Assembly: GCF_029813785.1 (NCBI RefSeq)
Contig: NZ_JARVKY010000013.1
Coordinates: 156,696-220,695 of the forward strand
From: Streptomyces sp. DH41
Lineage (GTDB): Bacteria; Actinomycetota; Actinomycetes; Streptomycetales; Streptomycetaceae
Direction: 5' to 3'
DNA: 64,000 nucleotides
Under the pieces are notes generated by a model that was given only the letters and a program-made list of their open reading frames with translations, did no database searches and was not told the origin of the DNA. Shown one piece after another: positions 39,953-47,872 of this stretch (within the stretch, counting starts at the first letter, position 1; the number at the start of each line of letters is the position of its first letter). The position numbers and the translations under genes are program-made.

Positions 39953-40090
39953 TCACCGGCCGGTCCGTCCCTCGGCCGTGCCCGGGTCCGTGTCCGCGCG
40001 CCAAGGCCACCACACGTACCGCACGTCCGGCTCCCGCTCCTCGTTCCCGGCGCCGTCCGTCCACTCCACGGCCGTGAAACCGTGCCGTTC
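39953..40090 (-). pseudogene. GNAT acetyltransferase, 3' fragment cut off by the IS element
   Basis: Minus-strand codons read ERHGFTAVEWTDG, EEREPDVRYVWWP and a short tail to a TGA: 45 residues of a typical GNAT C-terminus. The fragment starts exactly at the right end of the IS200/IS605-type element. Joined to the 5' fragment at 41993-42370 it restores HRFY-ERHGF without gain or loss of a base. It has no start of its own and is not expressed as the original protein. Confidence 0.88.
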
Positions 40091-40260
40091 TTGAAGTGCT
40101 CTCCCGGCTGAAGCCGGGAGATTCCTGCTTACCTTGCGGTAGCGGGCTTGACGCGCTTTGCGCGCCTGACGACTGCCCTTCCGGCAGCCGGGATGAGCGC
40201 GAGGCCCATCCGGTACAGGTGCAGGACGTTGCGGGCCGCGTTGTGGTCGGCGTTGCCCGA
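40091..40260 (-). ncRNA. Predicted omega RNA (reRNA) of TnpB, guide running into the GNAT fragment
   Basis: In TnpB elements the guide RNA scaffold is the 3' end of tnpB plus the right end, and the guide is the flank beyond it. Here the scaffold would include the hairpin CTCCCGGC-TTCA-GCCGGGAG (40120-40101). The guide would start at 40090 reading GAACGGCACGGTTTCACG. The 5' limit is a guess. This is inferred from family knowledge. Confidence 0.45.
40101..40120. repeat. Right-end hairpin of the IS element
   Basis: Perfect 8-bp arms CTCCCGGC / GCCGGGAG with a 4-nt loop, six nt inside the predicted TCAA cleavage site. This is the expected spacing for recognition by a Y1 transposase. Confidence 0.75.
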
Positions 40261-41409
40261 CCAGCCGCAGTCCGGGCTCTTGCACACGAAGACGGCCTGG
40301 GACTCCCGGCTGCCGGGCGTGGTGAGACCGCACGCCGAGCAGCGCTGGGAGGTGCCGGGGGCAGGGACCTTGTGCAGGGTGCCGCCGTGCTGGGCGGTCT
40401 TGTACGTCAGCAGGGTGACCGTGCGGCCCCATGCCTCCTGGTTGATGGAGCGGTTCAGCCCGGACTTCTGGGCGACGTTCTTCCCCGGTGTCTCGGTGGT
40501 TCCCCTGGCGGATTTGACCATGTTCGTGATGGTGAGTGCTTCGACCACGATCGTGCCGTAGGTGCGGGCGATGGTGGTGGTCGTCTTGTGCTGCCAGTCC
40601 AGGGCCCGGCGCTTGGCTTTCGCGCGGAGCTCTGAGATCCGGTCGTAGGTGCGGCGCAGCCGGCGGCTGGTGCGCTCGCCGGGTCTGCGGTGTCGTTTAC
40701 GCTGGGCGGCGCGCTGCTCCAGGTGCAGGAGCCGTGTCTTCTCCTTGTCGGTCAGCCACTCGTCGTGCTCGTAGGTTTCGCCGTTGGAGAGGGCGAGGGG
40801 CACGTTGATCCCGACGTCGATGCCGACTTCGGGGCCGGTGTGGGGTTCGGGTCTGGTTTCGAGGGTCTGGACGCGGAAGGCGAGGTGCCATCCGAGGGCG
40901 TCTTTGACCAGCCGGGCTCCGGTGATCCGGTTGCCGTCGCCGGCGTGTTTGCCGACCGGGAGGTCCTTGGTCCAGCGGAAGCGGACCCGGCCGATCCTGG
41001 GGATGTTGGCCATGCCCCAGCGTCGGTGCACACGGCTGATGTTCAGGTCCCGGCCCTGCGGAACGTCCACGGACATCACCGAACGGAGGCGGCTCTTGAA
41101 GTCCGGAGCGTTCGCCCGCCCGTCCCAGCAGTTCTTCCACGCCCGGAAGTAGGTCTTGAGTACCGCTTGCGCGGCCTGGGCGGGGAGGGCGGCGAGGAAG
41201 TCGATGTCCTTGCGGGCCTGTCGGATCGCGGCGTCCGCGTTCGCGAGTGTCCGTTTCTCTTTCGGCATCATCTGCCACCACGCGTGCAGCAGGTTCCACA
41301 TCGTGCGGGCGGCGTGTGCCTGGTCGTCCGTCTTCAGTACCTCGGCAGGCGACAGTGCGAGCCGGGCACGGTGCCCGAACTGTCGTGTGACCAAGGTGTC
41401 TTGTTTCAC
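40129..41409 (-). CDS. tnpB: TnpB, RNA-guided nuclease of an IS605-type element
   Basis: A 426-residue TnpB, the compact ancestor-type relative of Cas12. The RuvC residues are all present: Asp198 in EVGIDVGINVPLALS, Glu290 in TIVVEALTITNM and Asp388 in NADHNAARN. The zinc finger has Cys357/360 (CSAC) and Cys376/381 (CKSPDC). It should therefore be able to cut DNA next to the element's target motif when loaded with its omega RNA. The GTG start at 41409 is 23 nt from the divergent tnpA start. It is not needed for transposition itself; it favours retention of the element by cutting the empty donor site. Confidence 0.92.
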   Translation of the reverse strand: MKQDTLVTRQFGHRARLALSPAEVLKTDDQAHAARTMWNLLHAWWQMMPKEKRTLANADAAIRQARKDIDFLAALPAQAAQAVLKTYFRAWKNCWDGRANAPDFKSRLRSVMSVDVPQGRDLNISRVHRRWGMANIPRIGRVRFRWTKDLPVGKHAGDGNRITGARLVKDALGWHLAFRVQTLETRPEPHTGPEVGIDVGINVPLALSNGETYEHDEWLTDKEKTRLLHLEQRAAQRKRHRRPGERTSRRLRRTYDRISELRAKAKRRALDWQHKTTTTIARTYGTIVVEALTITNMVKSARGTTETPGKNVAQKSGLNRSINQEAWGRTVTLLTYKTAQHGGTLHKVPAPGTSQRCSACGLTTPGSRESQAVFVCKSPDCGWSGNADHNAARNVLHLYRMGLALIPAAGRAVVRRAKRVKPATAR

Positions 41410-41432
41410 GAGCGTGAGATTAGCATTGGTTT

Positions 41433-41861
41433 ATGTCACCACGCTGGGAACCGAATCCGGATGTCAGAACCGGTCGCCATGTTGTCCACCACTTGCACGT
41501 TCACTTGGTCTTTGTCACCAAGTACCGGCGGAACGCGTTCACCGACGCCATGCTGACCCGCACCGAAGAGATCATGCGGGAGGTCTGCACCGACTTCGAG
41601 GCCGAGCTGAAACAGTTCAACGGCGAACAGGACCACGTCCACCTGCTCGTGCATTACCCGCCCAAGGTGCAGCTCTCCAAGCTGGTCAACTCCCTCAAGG
41701 GCGTCAGCTCCCGCAGACTCCGCCAGGAATACGACAGCCACGTCCGCCGGTACCTGTGGGGCGGACACTTCTGGTCCGGCTCCTACTTCGCCGGATCATG
41801 CGGCGGAGCACCGCTCACCGTCGTCCGCCAGTACATCGAGAGCCAGCAGCGACCCATCTGA
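41433..41861 (+). CDS. tnpA: TnpA, Y1 HUH transposase (IS200/IS605)
   Basis: A 142-residue single-strand transposase. The HUH motif is H68-V-H70 in QDHVHLLVHYPP, and the catalytic tyrosine is Y134 in VVRQYIESQQR. Length and both motifs are normal, so it looks active. These enzymes excise and insert the element as a circular single strand guided by the terminal hairpins, using a short target at the left end. It is divergent from tnpB, as in IS608/IS605. Confidence 0.94.
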   Translation: MSPRWEPNPDVRTGRHVVHHLHVHLVFVTKYRRNAFTDAMLTRTEEIMREVCTDFEAELKQFNGEQDHVHLLVHYPPKVQLSKLVNSLKGVSSRRLRQEYDSHVRRYLWGGHFWSGSYFAGSCGGAPLTVVRQYIESQQRPI

Positions 41862-41940
41862 CCGTCACCACAAAGGCGCAGAGAACTCCAGCGCTTCGCG
41901 CCTCCGCACCAAGGATGCGCCTCACCTCCGCCCTGAAGGA

Positions 41941-41970
41941 CTCCGTTGGGCCAACGGAGTCCTGAAGGAC
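41941..41970. repeat. Left-end hairpins of the IS element
   Basis: CTCCGTTG-GGC-CAACGGAG (41941-41959) is followed directly by GTCCT-GA-AGGAC (41959-41970), within 22-50 nt of the left end at 41992. These are the sub-terminal structures a Y1 transposase recognises. Confidence 0.7.
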
Positions 41971-41992
41971 GGAGCACTGCGCAAGATCAGAG

Positions 41993-42370
41993 GTAGAAGC
42001 GGTGCGCGGGCGCGTTGACCTGGAAGGTCCACAGCGAGAGCCCGCCCGGCCGGAGTTCCTTGGCCAGTGCGACGAACCGGTCCCCGATCCCGCGCCCGCG
42101 CCAGTCCGGGGCGAGGTACAACTGCGACAGTTCCCCCTCCGCCAGCACCATTACGCCGACGACGGCACGGTCGGTCGCCACCTCCGCCACCCAGGTCTCA
42201 CGCAGGGGCACCAGCACGTGACGGAAGTAGCCCTGGACCTCGTCGTCGGTGCGGGGCCGGACCACGGTCGGCAGCGCGGCGGCGAAGGACCGCAGCCAGA
42301 CACCCGCCGCCGCACCCGCGTCGGCGGCCACCGCCCGCCGTAGGACCACTCCGCCGCCCTCCCGGCTCAC
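41993..42370 (-). pseudogene. GNAT acetyltransferase, 5' fragment interrupted by the IS element
   Basis: 126 codons from GTG 42370 encode a GNAT N-terminus: VVLRRAVAADAGAAAGVWLRS, LSQLYLAPDWRGRGIGDRFVALAK (acetyl-CoA-binding loop), then FQVNAPAHRFY. After the TAC the frame enters the IS and stops after one more codon. The lost 45 residues lie at 39953-40090. The start overlaps the ridA stop by 4 nt (GTGA), so the pair was a coupled operon. The intact protein would have 171 residues. A truncated product of 127 residues is probably inactive, as the last strands are missing. Confidence 0.9.
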
Positions 42371-42780
42371 GGTCGTATCTCCTCCGGAACGACGGCCGTC
42401 GCCGTGATCTCCACCAGCTGTCCCGGATACCCGAGGCAGCTCACCCCGAGGAGCGTCGAGGAGTGCGGGCCGGTACTGAGCCCGGACGCCTCGACGACCT
42501 CCCAGACGGCGGACAGCGCGGAAGTCTCACCGCTCACCACGTACACGTCGGTCGAGAGCACGTGGCTCAGCTCGCTCCCGACGGCACGCAACTGCTCGGT
42601 GAGGTTGGCGATCACCTGCTCGGCCTGACGGACCGGATCGCCCTCACCGACCAGTGCCCCCTCGGCGTCGAGCGGAACGGACCCGGCGAGGAACGCCAGC
42701 CTCGTCCCGGCCTCGACGACGGAGGCATGGGAGTAGGTGGGCGGCGGGAACAGACCGGGCACGGTGACTCGCTGGATCAC
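42367..42780 (-). CDS. RidA family protein
   Basis: A 137-residue protein of the RidA/YjgF family; members hydrolyse reactive enamine/imine intermediates or take part in catabolic steps. GTG 42780 lies behind AGGAG. Visible segments are FPPPTYSHASVVEAGTRLAFLAGSVPLD, AEQVIANLTEQLRAVGSEL, VLSTDVYVVS and LVEITATAVVP. The Arg typical of deaminating RidA near position 105 is not obvious (SSTLLGVSCLGYPGQ stands there), so it may belong to a Rid subfamily without imine deaminase activity. It is the first gene of the broken ridA-GNAT operon. Confidence 0.85.
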   Translation of the reverse strand: MIQRVTVPGLFPPPTYSHASVVEAGTRLAFLAGSVPLDAEGALVGEGDPVRQAEQVIANLTEQLRAVGSELSHVLSTDVYVVSGETSALSAVWEVVEASGLSTGPHSSTLLGVSCLGYPGQLVEITATAVVPEEIRP

Positions 42781-42842
42781 TAGGGCTCCTGAGACGGTGA
42801 ACGACGATCTCCCCGATCGTCCGTTCGCCGGACCGCCTCCGC

Positions 42843-42867
42843 ATCCGAATTTTCCCGTATCCGAATT
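42843..42867. repeat. Direct repeat ATCCGAATT x2 in the ridA/nucleotidyltransferase divergent region
   Basis: Two identical 9-mers at 42843-42851 and 42859-42867, a 16-bp pitch, lie between divergent starts (42780 and 42945). TAGGCT at 42895-42900 may be a -10 box for the rightward gene. The repeat could be a regulator site. Confidence 0.35.
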
Positions 42868-42944
42868 CCCCTCGCGGTCCGCGACCGGCCTCCCTAGGCT
42901 TCCGGTGTCCGTCACGCAGCCCCCACCGCCAGGAGCCCGAAGCA

Positions 42945-43724
42945 GTGCCCACCCTTACGGACCAGGCCTTCCTCGACACGACCGCCGACCGGCTCGCCGG
43001 CCTCCCCACCGTCCGGGCGGTCACCCTCGGCGGCTCCCGGGCCCAGGGCACGCATGGGCCCGACAGCGACTGGGACCTGGCGGTCTACTACCGGGGCACC
43101 TTCGACCCGGACGACGTCCGTGCCCTCGGCTGGCCCGGCGAGGTCTCCGGGATCGGCGCATGGGGCGGCGGCGTCTTCAACGGGGGCGCCTGGCTGACGA
43201 TCGACGACCGCCGGGTCGACCTGCACTACCGCGACCTCGACGTGGTGGAACACGAGGCGGCGCGGGCGGAGGCGGGACGCTTCGACGTCGAGCCGCTGAT
43301 GTTCCATCTGGCGGGCATTCCGACGTATCTGGTCGTCGCGGAGCTGGCGATCAACGAGGTGCTGCGCGGCGAACTGCCCCGCCCCGCCTACCCGCAGGCC
43401 CTCCGCGCCACCGCCCCCGACCGCTGGTACGGAGCGGCCACCGCCACCCTCGCCTACGCCAGGGCCGGCCACGCGCCCAAGGGCGCCCTCACCCAGGTCG
43501 CCGGCGCGATCGCCCTCGCCACGACCCAGACGGCGCACGCGGTACTGGCGGCGCGCGGGGAGTGGGTCACCAACGAGAAGGGGATGGTCGAACGGGCCGG
43601 GCTGAGCGGGATCGACGCGCTGTTGACGGGCCTGACGCCGGAACCGGAAAGCCTGACACGGACGATCACGGAATGCGGGACGCTGCTCGGCCAAGCCGTC
43701 CGGACCGCCCGGCAGGCGGTGTAG
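42945..43724 (+). CDS. Nucleotidyltransferase-domain protein
   Basis: A 259-residue protein with a minimal nucleotidyltransferase fold at the N-terminus: VTLGGSRAQGTHGPDSDWDLAVYY holds the GS motif and the DxD metal pair, and RRVDLHYRDLD gives the third acidic residue. The helical C-terminal part has GALTQVAGAIALATTQTAHAV. Related proteins modify aminoglycosides or act as toxins or antitoxins, but many have no known target. GTG 42945 follows AGGAGCCCGAAGCA. It stands alone, with no HEPN partner gene next to it. Confidence 0.85.
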   Translation: MPTLTDQAFLDTTADRLAGLPTVRAVTLGGSRAQGTHGPDSDWDLAVYYRGTFDPDDVRALGWPGEVSGIGAWGGGVFNGGAWLTIDDRRVDLHYRDLDVVEHEAARAEAGRFDVEPLMFHLAGIPTYLVVAELAINEVLRGELPRPAYPQALRATAPDRWYGAATATLAYARAGHAPKGALTQVAGAIALATTQTAHAVLAARGEWVTNEKGMVERAGLSGIDALLTGLTPEPESLTRTITECGTLLGQAVRTARQAV

Positions 43725-43915
43725 GCGCTGTCAGTCCTGCGCGGCGTACGAGGCGCCGGCCTGGTGAACCGTCCCGCCCGACGCCACTGTGGCTCCCATG
43801 GCAGCACTTCCGCCCGACACGGCCGCGCTCATCGTCGCGGTGCCGAACTGGCCCTGCCGCGCTGACCGGCCCGGCATCAGCCCGTAGGCGCGGATCGGCA
43901 CCGTACGTTGGCGGG

Positions 43916-45340
43916 ATGACGCCTTCTTCGCACGAGAAGCCGGCCGACTCCCGCGAGCCCGCCGACGCCCATGAGAAGACCGCCGACGCCTGTGGGGAAC
44001 CCGCCGATCTCGTCATCACCGGCTGCACCGTCCTGGTGCACGACGACCGGGCACGGATCGGCTTCCAGGAGGACGCGGCCGTCGTCGTACGGGACGGAGT
44101 CGTCGATGCGGTGACGAGCGCCGCCGCCGTGGACGGGCTCCCCGCCGCCGACCGCATCGACGCGCGCGGTCAGGTCGCCCTCCCCGGTCTGATCAACTGC
44201 CACACGCACGCGCCGATGGTCGCCCTGCGCGGACTCGCCGAGGACCTGCCCACCGAGGAGTGGTTCAACGACGTCGTCTGGCCCGTCGAGTCCAACCTCA
44301 CCGCACGGGACGTGGAGCTGGGTGCCCGGCTCGCCTGCGCCGAGATGATCCGCGCGGGCGTGACGACGTTCGCGGACCACTACTTCGCCATGGACGCGGT
44401 CGCCGCCGTGGTCGCCGAGTGCGGGATGCGGGCGCTGCTGGGGCAGGCGTACTTCTCCTCGCAGGGTCCCCGAGGGCGGGAGGCGTCACTCGAGTTCGCG
44501 CTGCGCCACCGCGACACCGCCGGAGGCCGGGTCACGACCGCTCTCGCCCCGCACGCCCCCTACACCGTGACCGACGCCGACCTCGCCGCCACTGCCGTGC
44601 TCGCCCGGGACCACGGCCTGCCCGTGCACCTGCACGCAGCCGAGAACCGCGCCCAGACCGACGCCAGCCTCGCCCGGCACGGCGTCACCCCCGTGGAGGT
44701 CCTGGAGCGCACCGGCATCCTCGACACCGACGTGCTCATCGCGCACGGCACCGGCATCGTCGAGGCCGATCTGCCGCTCCTCGCGCGCGCGGGCGGCCGT
44801 ACGGCCGTGGCGACCGCGCCCCGCGGCTATCTCAAGTTCGCCTGGCCCACCACCACGCCTGTGCGCGCCCTGCGCGACATCGGCGTCCCCGTGGGGATCG
44901 CCACGGACGGTGCCGCCTCCAACAACTCCCTGGACGTGTGGGAGTCGATGGCGCTCACGTCGCTGGTCCAGAAGTCCACCGAGGGCGACCCGCGGTGGCT
45001 GACCGCCCGCCAGGCGCTGCACCACGCCACCGTGCAGAGCGCGGACGCGGTCGGGCTCCGCGACACCGTCGGCCGTATCGCGCCGGGGTGGCGGGCCGAC
45101 CTCGTCCTCGTCGACCTCACCGGCCCGCACACCCAGCCGGTGCACGACCTCGCCGCCACTCTCGTGCACAGCGCCCGGTCCGCCGACGTGCGCACGACGA
45201 TCGTCGACGGGCGCGTCCTCATGCGGGACCGCGAGCTGCTGACCCTCGACGTTCCCGCGGTGGTGCGGGAACTGGGGGAGCGGCTGCCCGCCCTGACCGA
45301 CCGCGGTCACGGCCGGCGCCTCCAGGAGTACGACACCTGA
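43916..45340 (+). CDS. Amidohydrolase (MtaD/TrzN/SsnA-like deaminase)
   Basis: A 474-residue metal-dependent amidohydrolase. After about 28 low-complexity residues built from EPAD/EKPAD-like repeats come the family features: GLINCHTHAPMVALRGLAEDLP (HxH metal site), LPVHLHAAENRAQ, VLIAHGTGIVE and GIATDGAASNNSLDVWESM (metal Asp). This subfamily deaminates S-adenosylhomocysteine, 5'-methylthioadenosine, 8-oxoguanine or related bases. The substrate cannot be read from sequence. ATG 43916 is six nt after TACGTT, a possible -10, so the message may be leaderless. The 191-nt gap before it holds nothing else obvious. Confidence 0.88.
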   Translation: MTPSSHEKPADSREPADAHEKTADACGEPADLVITGCTVLVHDDRARIGFQEDAAVVVRDGVVDAVTSAAAVDGLPAADRIDARGQVALPGLINCHTHAPMVALRGLAEDLPTEEWFNDVVWPVESNLTARDVELGARLACAEMIRAGVTTFADHYFAMDAVAAVVAECGMRALLGQAYFSSQGPRGREASLEFALRHRDTAGGRVTTALAPHAPYTVTDADLAATAVLARDHGLPVHLHAAENRAQTDASLARHGVTPVEVLERTGILDTDVLIAHGTGIVEADLPLLARAGGRTAVATAPRGYLKFAWPTTTPVRALRDIGVPVGIATDGAASNNSLDVWESMALTSLVQKSTEGDPRWLTARQALHHATVQSADAVGLRDTVGRIAPGWRADLVLVDLTGPHTQPVHDLAATLVHSARSADVRTTIVDGRVLMRDRELLTLDVPAVVRELGERLPALTDRGHGRRLQEYDT

Positions 45341-45533
45341 ACCTCGTAGGAGACCTGAACCTCGTACCAGACTGAACGCCCAGGTCAGCGGCTTCCCGGC
45401 GTCCTCCCGAAAAGAATCTTGCCGGGCCGCGATGAGTTCCGCTCCGTCCGCCGGTCACCACCCCGACGGACCGATGGACCGATGGAGACGTCGCACGCAG
45501 CACGTCGCACGTCGCACAGGAGGAGCTGGACCC

Positions 45534-46223
45534 ATGTCGTTGCCCGAGATCGTCACCCGCGCGGACTGGCGCGCGGCGCGCGAGGCACTGCTGGTCAAGG
45601 AGAAGGCCGCCACGCGCGCGCGGGACGCGCTCAACGCCGAGCGGCGCGGGTTGCCCATGGTGGAGGTCGGCAAGGAGTACGTGTTCGAGGGCGGCGACGG
45701 CAAGGCCACGCTGCTCGACCTCTTCGAGGGACGCGACCAGCTCGTCGTCTACCACTTCATGTTCGCGCCCGAGTGGGACGCCGGCTGCCGCAGCTGCTCG
45801 GCGTTCCTGGACCAGATCGGGCACCTCGCGCACCTGAGGGCCCGCGGTACGTCGTTCGCGACCGTCTCCCGGGCGCCGTACCCGAGGATCCTGCCGTTCA
45901 AGGCGCGGATGGGCTGGACGCTGCCCTGGTACTCGTCGTACGTCAGTGACTTCAACACCGACTTCGAGGTGACCCTCGAGCACGAGGGCGAGCTCGTCGA
46001 GCGGCCGGGCCTGAGCTGCTTCCTGCGGGACCGCGACCGGGTGTTCCACACCTACTCGACGTACGAGCGCGGCCTGGACGGAATCGGCTCGACCACCACC
46101 CTGCTCGATCTGACCGCCCTCGGCCGGCAGGAGCGGTGGGAGAAACCCGAGGGTCGCGCGTCGGCCCTCGGCGCGCCTGCGGGCAGCGAGAACATCCGTT
46201 ACCACGACGAGTACGAGGGCTGA
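45534..46223 (+). CDS. DUF899 family thioredoxin-like protein
   Basis: A 229-residue protein with the family marks RADWRAAREALLVKEKA, VYHFMFAPEWDAGCRSCSAF (a CxxC-like CRSC in a thioredoxin-fold position), FATVSRAPYP and DRVFHTYSTYERGLD. The family is annotated as thioredoxin-like with unknown function. ATG 45534 lies behind a strong AGGAGGAG; the longer frame back to 45432 crosses repetitive GTCGCAC DNA and is rejected. Confidence 0.88.
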   Translation: MSLPEIVTRADWRAAREALLVKEKAATRARDALNAERRGLPMVEVGKEYVFEGGDGKATLLDLFEGRDQLVVYHFMFAPEWDAGCRSCSAFLDQIGHLAHLRARGTSFATVSRAPYPRILPFKARMGWTLPWYSSYVSDFNTDFEVTLEHEGELVERPGLSCFLRDRDRVFHTYSTYERGLDGIGSTTTLLDLTALGRQERWEKPEGRASALGAPAGSENIRYHDEYEG

Positions 46224-46378
46224 CACGCACCGTAGCGAAAGGGTCCGAACGGCTGAGGTGCCGCTCACACTTTGCGGTGAACGAGTGTCAACTATGTCTC
46301 AGTACCATCACCGCGCGAGGTGTTCGCTCCATGGTTGGCGTTTAACTCTACGAGTACAGCGCTACATGGAGGTGCGGG

Positions 46379-46561
46379 GTGAACGGGCGAACGGTGCTCG
46401 AACGCTTTCCCGCCGGTGGACCGCGAGGATCCTGGCCGGCGGAGGAGTTCGCGAACGCGCGACGTCTGGAGGGTCTGCCCGCCGAGGTCGTCATGGACCT
46501 CGCCACGGACATGTTCCTGGTCATCGTCCGCGGCGACGCCGTCGGCGGTGCGGCCGCCTGA
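46379..46561 (+). CDS. Small hypothetical protein (60 aa)
   Basis: GTG 46379 follows ATGGAGGTGCG. The 60-residue product has a hydrophobic core helix (EVVMDLATDMFLVIVRGDAV) after RRLEGLPA. The upstream 155 nt are AT-richer than the surroundings (around 46285-46370), consistent with a promoter. It lies next to a WhiJ-like regulatory cluster. No family recognised. Confidence 0.55.
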   Translation: MNGRTVLERFPAGGPRGSWPAEEFANARRLEGLPAEVVMDLATDMFLVIVRGDAVGGAAA

Positions 46562-46573
46562 GCGCGGCGGTGG

Positions 46574-47014
46574 CTACGCGCTCACCGGCCGAGACCATGT
46601 GGGCGTCGTGTCCGTCAGCCGGCACAGCGCCAGGTAGAGCGGAATCGGCGGGGTGTACGGAACCGTGCCGTCCGGGCGGTGAATGAGGCCGGGGACGTCC
46701 GGGGCGTCGGGGACGACCGCGCCCGTGGCGTACCGCGCGGGCGCGGGCCACTCCAGGGCGTAGTCGGAGTCGGACGGGACGATCCACCACCAGTGCGCGT
46801 CGTCGGCGTAGACGCAGCCCACGCGCGGCAGCCGGGGCAGTACCAGGGGGCCGAAGCGGGCGGGCACCGCCACGGCGTCGCAGCCCAGCGGGGCCGTCAT
46901 CCCGTCCGGTACGGGCAGCCGCCGGAGCGCCCCGGGGGCGCGCAGCCCGCGCTGGAGGCGGACGAGTGTGTCCAGGCCGAGCGGTCGTATGCCAAAAGCG
47001 GCCCTCATGGCCAT
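46574..47014 (-). CDS. Hypothetical protein coupled to the HATPase gene
   Basis: A 146-residue protein with VGCVYADDAHWWWIVPSDSD and PLYLALCRLTD. It has no membrane segment or signal. ATG 47014 lies within the 3' end of the ATP-binding gene (10-nt overlap), which indicates translational coupling. ATG 47008 is an alternative. Proteins like this often follow ATP-binding genes in streptomycete XRE/DUF397 clusters, from memory. Function unknown. Confidence 0.75.
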   Translation of the reverse strand: MAMRAAFGIRPLGLDTLVRLQRGLRAPGALRRLPVPDGMTAPLGCDAVAVPARFGPLVLPRLPRVGCVYADDAHWWWIVPSDSDYALEWPAPARYATGAVVPDAPDVPGLIHRPDGTVPYTPPIPLYLALCRLTDTTPTWSRPVSA

Positions 47015-47646
47015 TCGGTCCCCGTTCCGCGGCGCGCCTCAAGGTGGCGTCCCTCCGCCTCGCCGTCGTCCCCCGGCCCGCCGGCGGGGCCGGGTTTCGG
47101 GCGGGCGCCCCAGCCCAGGTCGTTGTGGGGCTCCGACGGATCGCGCGGCCCGTCGGCCTTGCGTGGCAGCTCGGCCCAGACCAGCAGTCCGGGGCCGTGC
47201 TCGTGGGCGCCCCAGGCGTCGCACAGGGCGTCGACGAGGAGCAGCCCTCTGCCGTGTTCGTCCTCGGGCTGCTGGTCGGCCGAGGGGTGGGGCTTGCCCG
47301 GGGCGCAGCCCTCGTCGCGTACGGCTATGCGGACCAGGCCGGCGCCGTCGTGCAGCTCGCACACTATGTGTCTGCTCGCGGTGTGCACGATCGCGTTGGT
47401 CACCAGCTCGGAGACCACCAGGGCCGCGGTGTCGCAGGTGTCCTCGCACACCGACCACCCGTTCAGCCGGGCGCGTGTCAGGCGTCTGGCCTGCGCGGGG
47501 GAACCCGGATGGGCGGCCAGCTCGAAGCGGAACCGGCGCTCGGCGGCGGCGGTCCCCGAAGGGCCGGCTCCCATGGCGGCACCGAGGCCCAGGGAGCCCG
47601 CGGTGGCGTCTGTTCCTAAGGGCGCGGACGGAATCACGCTTGCCAC
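47005..47646 (-). CDS. ATP-binding protein, RsbW/SpoIIAB-like HATPase
   Basis: A 213-residue GHKL-type ATPase of the anti-sigma kinase-like family. The N box is ALVVSELVTNAIVH and the G1/G2 box VRDEGCAP to GRGLLLVDALCDAWG. A Cys-containing WSVCEDTCDTA precedes it. Such proteins may phosphorylate an anti-anti-sigma partner or act as small signalling ATPases; no partner gene is adjacent. GTG 47646 is chosen within a short leader. It is transcribed divergently from the XRE regulator across 226 nt with paired palindromes. Confidence 0.87.
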   Translation of the reverse strand: MASVIPSAPLGTDATAGSLGLGAAMGAGPSGTAAAERRFRFELAAHPGSPAQARRLTRARLNGWSVCEDTCDTAALVVSELVTNAIVHTASRHIVCELHDGAGLVRIAVRDEGCAPGKPHPSADQQPEDEHGRGLLLVDALCDAWGAHEHGPGLLVWAELPRKADGPRDPSEPHNDLGWGARPKPGPAGGPGDDGEAEGRHLEARRGTGTEWP

Positions 47647-47662
47647 TATCGCCCCGCCGTGA

Positions 47663-47698
47663 ACACTTGGCAAGTGTCACTCTGAAAAATGCAGAGTG
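47663..47698. promoter_or_regulatory. Twin palindromes, candidate operator of the divergent XRE/HATPase genes
   Basis: ACACTT-GGC-AAGTGT (47663-47677) is followed at once by CACTCTG-AAAAATG-CAGAGTG (47678-47698). Both are perfect and lie 17-52 nt from the HATPase start. They could be binding sites for the XRE regulator encoded on the other side. Confidence 0.5.
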
Positions 47699-47872
47699 CT
47701 GTGTGACGGTCTGGACGGCCGTGGCACACTGCTCGCAACAGCACGTCGAGCGGCGCCACTTCAGACCGCCGGGAGCCCGATCAGGTTCTCGAACAGGTCT
47801 TCGAATGGCGCCGCCGGGCTGTCCGCACAAAGACGCGTCAGGACTCTTTCGGGACTCTTCAGGAGGTGGGCG

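Larger units (their letters stand above)
40091..41992 (-). mobile_element. IS200/IS605-family insertion sequence (tnpA + tnpB), about 1.9 kb
   Basis: Boundaries come from rebuilding the interrupted GNAT gene. The left end lies at 41992 after the target ...TTCTAC, and the right end at 40091-40094 reads TCAA on the minus strand. There is no target duplication and no terminal inverted repeat. Sub-terminal hairpins are present at both ends (40101-40120 and 41941-41970), as expected for Y1-transposase elements. TCAA is also the right-end cleavage site known for IS608. Both genes are intact, so the copy may be active or recent. A one- or two-base shift of the ends is possible. Confidence 0.85.

Noticed and set aside
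43725..43915. Tiny ORF starting at 43799 (about 29 codons)
   Set aside because: No RBS, no recognisable sequence, and it runs towards the promoter of the amidohydrolase.
45335..45366. 14-bp direct duplication ACCTGAACCTCGTA at the end of the amidohydrolase gene
   Set aside because: A simple local duplication over the stop codon; no gene or signal role is evident.
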